The notes beneath the pieces are model-generated. The model was not told the origin of the DNA. It saw only the letters and a list, made by a program, of their open reading frames with translations, and ran no database searches. 7,995 bases of DNA, from positions 1 to 7,995 of the forward strand of contig JAFGMJ010000204.1 in assembly GCA_016927635.1 (NCBI GenBank). Direction: 5' to 3'. Made by a program: the position numbers and the translations under genes. Source of the stretch: Actinomycetota bacterium. Its GTDB lineage: Bacteria; Actinomycetota; Humimicrobiia; Humimicrobiales; Humimicrobiaceae. This document shows positions 5,380 through 7,995 of this stretch, piece after piece; position 1 is the stretch's first letter; the number at the start of each line of letters is the position of its first letter.

Positions 5380-7140
5380 ATGGACAGATTCCTGAGATTA
5401 TACTGCGCCCAGATAAATTCCACTGTCGGAGATTTTAAGGGCAATTTTGAAAAGATAGCTTATCATATCGAAGAGGCAAAAAAAAATTCAGCTGATATAA
5501 TTGCCTTTCCTGAACTCGCAATAACTGGTTACCCGCCGGAAGACCTGCTTTTAAAACCGGCATTTATCAGCCAGAATTTAAAATATCTTGATAAACTAAA
5601 AAAACTTTGCAGCAATATAACTGTAATCGTAGGATTTGTTAACAGGGATTTTGAAATATTTAATTCCGCAGCAATAATGAATAATGAGAAAATACTTTCA
5701 GTTTACAATAAACAGTATCTCCCGAACTACTCAGTCTTTGATGAAGAAAGGTATTTCCAGAGAGGCGCTTTGGGTTATATATATGATATAAATGGTACGC
5801 TTGTCGGGGTGAATATTTGTGAAGACATGTATTATTCGTCCGGGCCCCTTCAGCATCAGGCTATTTCAGGAGGCGCAACACTGATAATCAATATTTCAGC
5901 CTCACCTTATCATCAGGGCAAGATTGAAGAAAGGGAAAAAATTCTTTATACAAGAGCTGTTGATAACAGGGTCAATATACTGTACGTCAATCTTGTTGGC
6001 GGGCAGGATGAACTTGTATTTGACGGAAATTCGATGCTGGTAAATGAAAAAGGCGATATTCTTTTCAGGGCTAAAGCATTTCAGGAGGATTTTTTTATTT
6101 ATGACCTTGATTCGGAAGATCTTGACTCCACAAGGCTGCAGGATGCCAAATACAGGACCCAGAGGGACTGGACCAGGCAAGCAGAAGGCAGTATTGGTGT
6201 ATTAAAAATTGTAAATGAAAAAAACAGTAATAATATTGGAAAAAGCATCACCTTTAAAAAAACAGAAGACCGTTACAGGGATAGCATTAAGGGAATAGAG
6301 GAAGAGGTTTTTAATGCACTTGTTCTTGGAACAAGGGATTATGTGCAAAAAAACGGTTTTAAAAAAGCAGTTCTTGGCTTAAGCGGCGGAATAGATTCAG
6401 CTCTTGCTGCTGTTATTGCAGGGTTTGCAATAGGGTTTGAAAATGTTACCGGTGTTTTAATGCCTTCAGCATTTTCCTCAAGGGGAAGCATTGATGACTC
6501 TCAGAAGCTTGCTGCAAATACAGGCCTTAGAACATTTATAATTCCTGTTACCAATATATATGAAGCATATCTTGATGCTTTAAAAGACAGTTTTAAAACC
6601 AGGGATATGAATATAACTAAAGAAAACCTGCAGGCGCGAATAAGAGGCAACATACTGATGGCGCTTTCAAACGAACACGGCTGGCTTTTACTTGCAACCG
6701 GCAATAAAAGCGAGATAAGTGTGGGGTACTGTACATTATATGGAGATATGGCTGGCGGTTTTGCTCCTATAAAAGACGTATACAAGACAATGGTTTACAG
6801 AGTCTGCGATTTTATAAACAAAAAATATGGAAATATAATTCCTGCTGAAATAATTGAAAAACCTCCCTCCGCAGAACTTAAACCGGACCAGACTGACCAG
6901 GACACCCTGCCCAGCTACGATATTCTTGACAATATACTTAAGGCATATATAGAAGAGGACAGGGATTACCAGGATATTGTCAAATCCGGGTTCGATGATA
7001 AAACAGTTGCCAAAGTCATAAATATGGTGGATTTCAGTGAATACAAAAGAAGACAGGGCGCTCCGGGCATAAAAATAACTGCAAGAGCTTTTGGAAGAGA
7101 CAGAAGATACCCGATTACAAATAAATACAGGTTGAAATAA
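5380..7140 (+). CDS. nadE: Glutamine-dependent NAD+ synthetase
   Basis: NadE performs the last step of NAD synthesis, amidating nicotinic acid adenine dinucleotide with ATP and using ammonia released from glutamine. This is the two-domain, glutamine-hydrolysing form (586 aa, normal length). The N-terminal nitrilase-type glutaminase (about 5-275) has the triad E45 (FPELAITGYPPEDLL), K111 (NKQYLPNYSVFDEERYF) and C147 (NICED). The C-terminal synthetase domain (about 300-586) has the ATP-pyrophosphatase loop LSGGIDS (334-340), TGNKSEISVGYCTLYGDMAG (440-459) and the KPPSAEL...DQTDQD block (494-508). No key residue is missing. The ATG is preceded by GAAAGG (5362-5367) inside the end of the desulfurase gene, 12 bases upstream. 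Its stop overlaps the start of the response regulator by one base (TAATG), so the two are translationally coupled. It acts in the cytoplasm. Identification is very secure. Confidence 0.97.
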   Translation: MDRFLRLYCAQINSTVGDFKGNFEKIAYHIEEAKKNSADIIAFPELAITGYPPEDLLLKPAFISQNLKYLDKLKKLCSNITVIVGFVNRDFEIFNSAAIMNNEKILSVYNKQYLPNYSVFDEERYFQRGALGYIYDINGTLVGVNICEDMYYSSGPLQHQAISGGATLIINISASPYHQGKIEEREKILYTRAVDNRVNILYVNLVGGQDELVFDGNSMLVNEKGDILFRAKAFQEDFFIYDLDSEDLDSTRLQDAKYRTQRDWTRQAEGSIGVLKIVNEKNSNNIGKSITFKKTEDRYRDSIKGIEEEVFNALVLGTRDYVQKNGFKKAVLGLSGGIDSALAAVIAGFAIGFENVTGVLMPSAFSSRGSIDDSQKLAANTGLRTFIIPVTNIYEAYLDALKDSFKTRDMNITKENLQARIRGNILMALSNEHGWLLLATGNKSEISVGYCTLYGDMAGGFAPIKDVYKTMVYRVCDFINKKYGNIIPAEIIEKPPSAELKPDQTDQDTLPSYDILDNILKAYIEEDRDYQDIVKSGFDDKTVAKVINMVDFSEYKRRQGAPGIKITARAFGRDRRYPITNKYRLK

Positions 7141-7838
7141 TGAAAATATTGCTTATAAGCCAGGATGAAAATTTAATAAAAAAAGCCGGCAGTATTTTTT
7201 CTGAAAACAATTTATTAAATGTACATGAACTGTCTATATTAAAAGGCGAGGCTGGACCGGATACCGATTTTTCTTATGCTGACTTTTTAATAATAGATTT
7301 GTCCACTGAAATAAAAAATAATTCTTTTTTGACCGATTTTTTAAAAAATGATTCCATAAAAGACTTTCAAAAGCTGCTTTTAATCCAGCCCGGCCAGGAA
7401 GACCTTCTTTCTGATTTATATAAATATCCTGTAAGGATAAATGATTTTATTTTCAAAGAAAACACTGAAAGCGAGCTGGCTTTAAGAATTGAAAACATAC
7501 TGTTTAGAGATTTTAAAATTAAGCCGGCAAACAGCATTGTAATCAGGGATTTGGTCCTTGACCTTGACAAGTATGAATTACTCATAAACGGGAAAAAAAT
7601 TGAGCTCACATTCAAGGAATACCAGCTTTTAAAACTTCTTCTGGAAAACAAAAATAAAGTATTTACCCGTTCAAGGCTGCTTTCAGATATATGGGAATAC
7701 GACTATTATGGGGGCTCAAGGACAGTAGACGTTCACATGAGAAGGCTTCGTTCAAAAATGGAACTGCCATACAGCGATATGCTTAAAACGGTCAGGAATG
7801 TCGGCTATATGTTCTCACCGGCAGAGTTTATAAAATAA
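7140..7838 (+). CDS. OmpR/PhoB-family response regulator with partly degenerate receiver
   Basis: This is a two-domain transcription factor of 232 aa, a normal length. The receiver (about 1-122) keeps the acidic pair D9/E10, the likely phosphoacceptor D53 (LIIDLS) and K106 (FIFKE). It lacks the usual Thr/Ser at the end of strand 4 (LLLIQPG, 79-85) and the Pro after the lysine. The winged-helix DNA-binding domain (Trans_reg_C, about 130-227) is canonical: LTFKEYQLLKLLLEN (156-170), VFTRSRLLSDIW (174-185), the recognition-helix block YYGGSRTVDVHMRRLRSK (189-206) and VRNVGYMF (218-225). This block is of the PhoP/RegX3/PhoB type. The ATG overlaps the nadE stop (TAATG), and CAGG (7128-7131) may serve as SD. 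No histidine kinase follows within the window. Phosphate control is suggested only by the Pho-box-like repeats just downstream. An atypical phosphorylation-independent regulator such as GlnR is an alternative. Confidence 0.9.
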   Translation: MKILLISQDENLIKKAGSIFSENNLLNVHELSILKGEAGPDTDFSYADFLIIDLSTEIKNNSFLTDFLKNDSIKDFQKLLLIQPGQEDLLSDLYKYPVRINDFIFKENTESELALRIENILFRDFKIKPANSIVIRDLVLDLDKYELLINGKKIELTFKEYQLLKLLLENKNKVFTRSRLLSDIWEYDYYGGSRTVDVHMRRLRSKMELPYSDMLKTVRNVGYMFSPAEFIK

Positions 7839-7860
7839 TAAGATTATTTTATATAAACTC
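7824..7860 (+). terminator. AT-rich hairpin across the regulator stop codon; weak terminator candidate
   Basis: GAGTTTATAAAATAAT (7824-7839) pairs with ATTATTTTATATAAACTC (7843-7860) around an AAG loop. This gives a 9-bp lower stem and a 7-bp upper stem with a 2-base bulge. The left arm includes the last codons and the TAA stop (7836-7838). The stem is almost all A-T and is followed by TTAAAAGGTTTTATTCTTCTT, not a clean U-run, so intrinsic termination would be inefficient. It could instead protect the 3' end or allow partial read-through. Confidence 0.4.
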
Positions 7861-7902
7861 TTAAAAGGTTTTATTCTTCTTATTGCTTACAAACAATAAA
7901 AA

Positions 7903-7930
7903 TTAACACAGATTTAACATAGATGTAACG
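7903..7930 (+). promoter_or_regulatory. Pho-box-like array of three 11-bp direct repeats
   Basis: TTAACA (7903-7908), TTAACA (7914-7919) and GTAACG (7925-7930) are each separated by 5 bp, giving exact 11-bp phasing. The first two 11-mers (TTAACAYAGAT) differ at one base. This matches the known layout of PhoB/PhoP operators, above all the TTAACA-type box of Bacillus PhoP. The array ends 20 bp before the -10 hexamer, so it occupies about -33 to -60 and replaces the -35, as expected for an activator site. The bound factor is inferred; the upstream response regulator is the obvious candidate. Confidence 0.6.
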
Positions 7931-7947
7931 TATTATTAAAAATAATG

Positions 7948-7956
7948 TGTTATAAA
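7948..7956 (+). promoter_or_regulatory. Extended -10 promoter element of the gene beginning at the right edge
   Basis: TGtTATAAA (7948-7956) is an extended -10, five of six bases matching TATAAT. The -35 position (about 7928-7933, AACGTA) does not resemble TTGACA and overlaps the last of the phased TTAACA-like repeats. That is the pattern of an activator-dependent promoter. Transcription would begin near 7962. Confidence 0.5.
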
Positions 7957-7976
7957 TTACTTCATATAAATTTTTT

Positions 7977-7995
7977 AAGGAAGGAAGGCAAAAAT
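7977..7995 (+). promoter_or_regulatory. Strong ribosome-binding site and probable start of a gene cut by the window edge
   Basis: AAGG is repeated three times (7977-7988), then five bases (CAAAA), then AT at 7994-7995, where the window ends. If the next base is G, this is an ATG start with ideal SD spacing. It is a far stronger SD than those before the other genes here, suggesting a highly expressed product. The protein cannot be seen. Its promoter context suggests phosphate uptake (for example a PstS-type binding protein), as an inference only. Confidence 0.55.

Noticed and set aside
1..7995. Defence system, phage, insertion sequence or CRISPR array
   Set aside because: All seven genes fall in known housekeeping or widespread families. 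There are no transposase motifs, terminal inverted repeats with target duplications, or spaced repeats of CRISPR size.

Overview
The window is AT-rich bacterial chromosome. By eye, G+C is well below half, with heavy use of ATA (Ile) and AGA/AGG (Arg) codons. It carries seven intact protein genes that fill nearly all of the space. I see no RNA genes, insertion sequences, CRISPR arrays or phage genes. Shine-Dalgarno (SD) sites, sigma70-type -10/-35 elements and the protein families all indicate Bacteria, but no gene fixes the phylum. The PhoP-box-like repeats near the right end resemble those of Gram-positive bacteria, which is only weak evidence.

Left part (1-3364). A plus-strand AI-2E family membrane protein (129-1280) converges on, and overlaps by 37 bp, a minus-strand two-gene unit. 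That unit is a PHP-domain metallo-phosphoesterase (start best placed at 3187) followed by larC, the nickel-inserting enzyme of nickel-pincer cofactor synthesis. The other lar genes (larA, larB, larE) are not in the window. A 160-177 bp divergent intergenic region with a perfect 8-bp palindrome and a TATAAT box separates this unit from the plus-strand genes.

Middle and right (3365-7838). A DUF2085 six-helix membrane protein of unknown function is followed by the best promoter in the window (TTGACA, 17 bp, TGcTAATTT). This promoter faces a tight plus-strand operon. The operon holds a NifS/IscS-type cysteine desulfurase (GTG start), a glutamine-dependent NAD+ synthetase (nadE, 5 bp gap), and an OmpR/PhoB-type winged-helix response regulator coupled to nadE through a TAATG overlap. 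The desulfurase and NadE may be linked through NAD synthesis, because quinolinate synthase is an Fe-S enzyme. That link is inference, since no nadA/B/C is visible.

Right edge (7839-7995). After an AT-rich hairpin spanning the regulator's stop codon there is a compact, very ordered promoter region. It has three 11-bp-phased TTAACA-like repeats (the layout of PhoB/PhoP boxes), an extended -10 (TGtTATAAA), and a strong AAGGAAGGAAGG ribosome-binding site. The window ends at 'AT', apparently the first two bases of an ATG. The next gene is therefore probably controlled by a PhoB/PhoP-like regulator, quite possibly the one encoded just upstream, and would be a candidate phosphate-uptake gene.

Most of the window is ordinary housekeeping content. 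The points most worth a second look are the Pho-box-like promoter paired with a semi-degenerate response regulator, the PHP-larC pairing, and the conserved cysteine motif of the DUF2085 protein. I do not see convincing evidence of a wholly new system.
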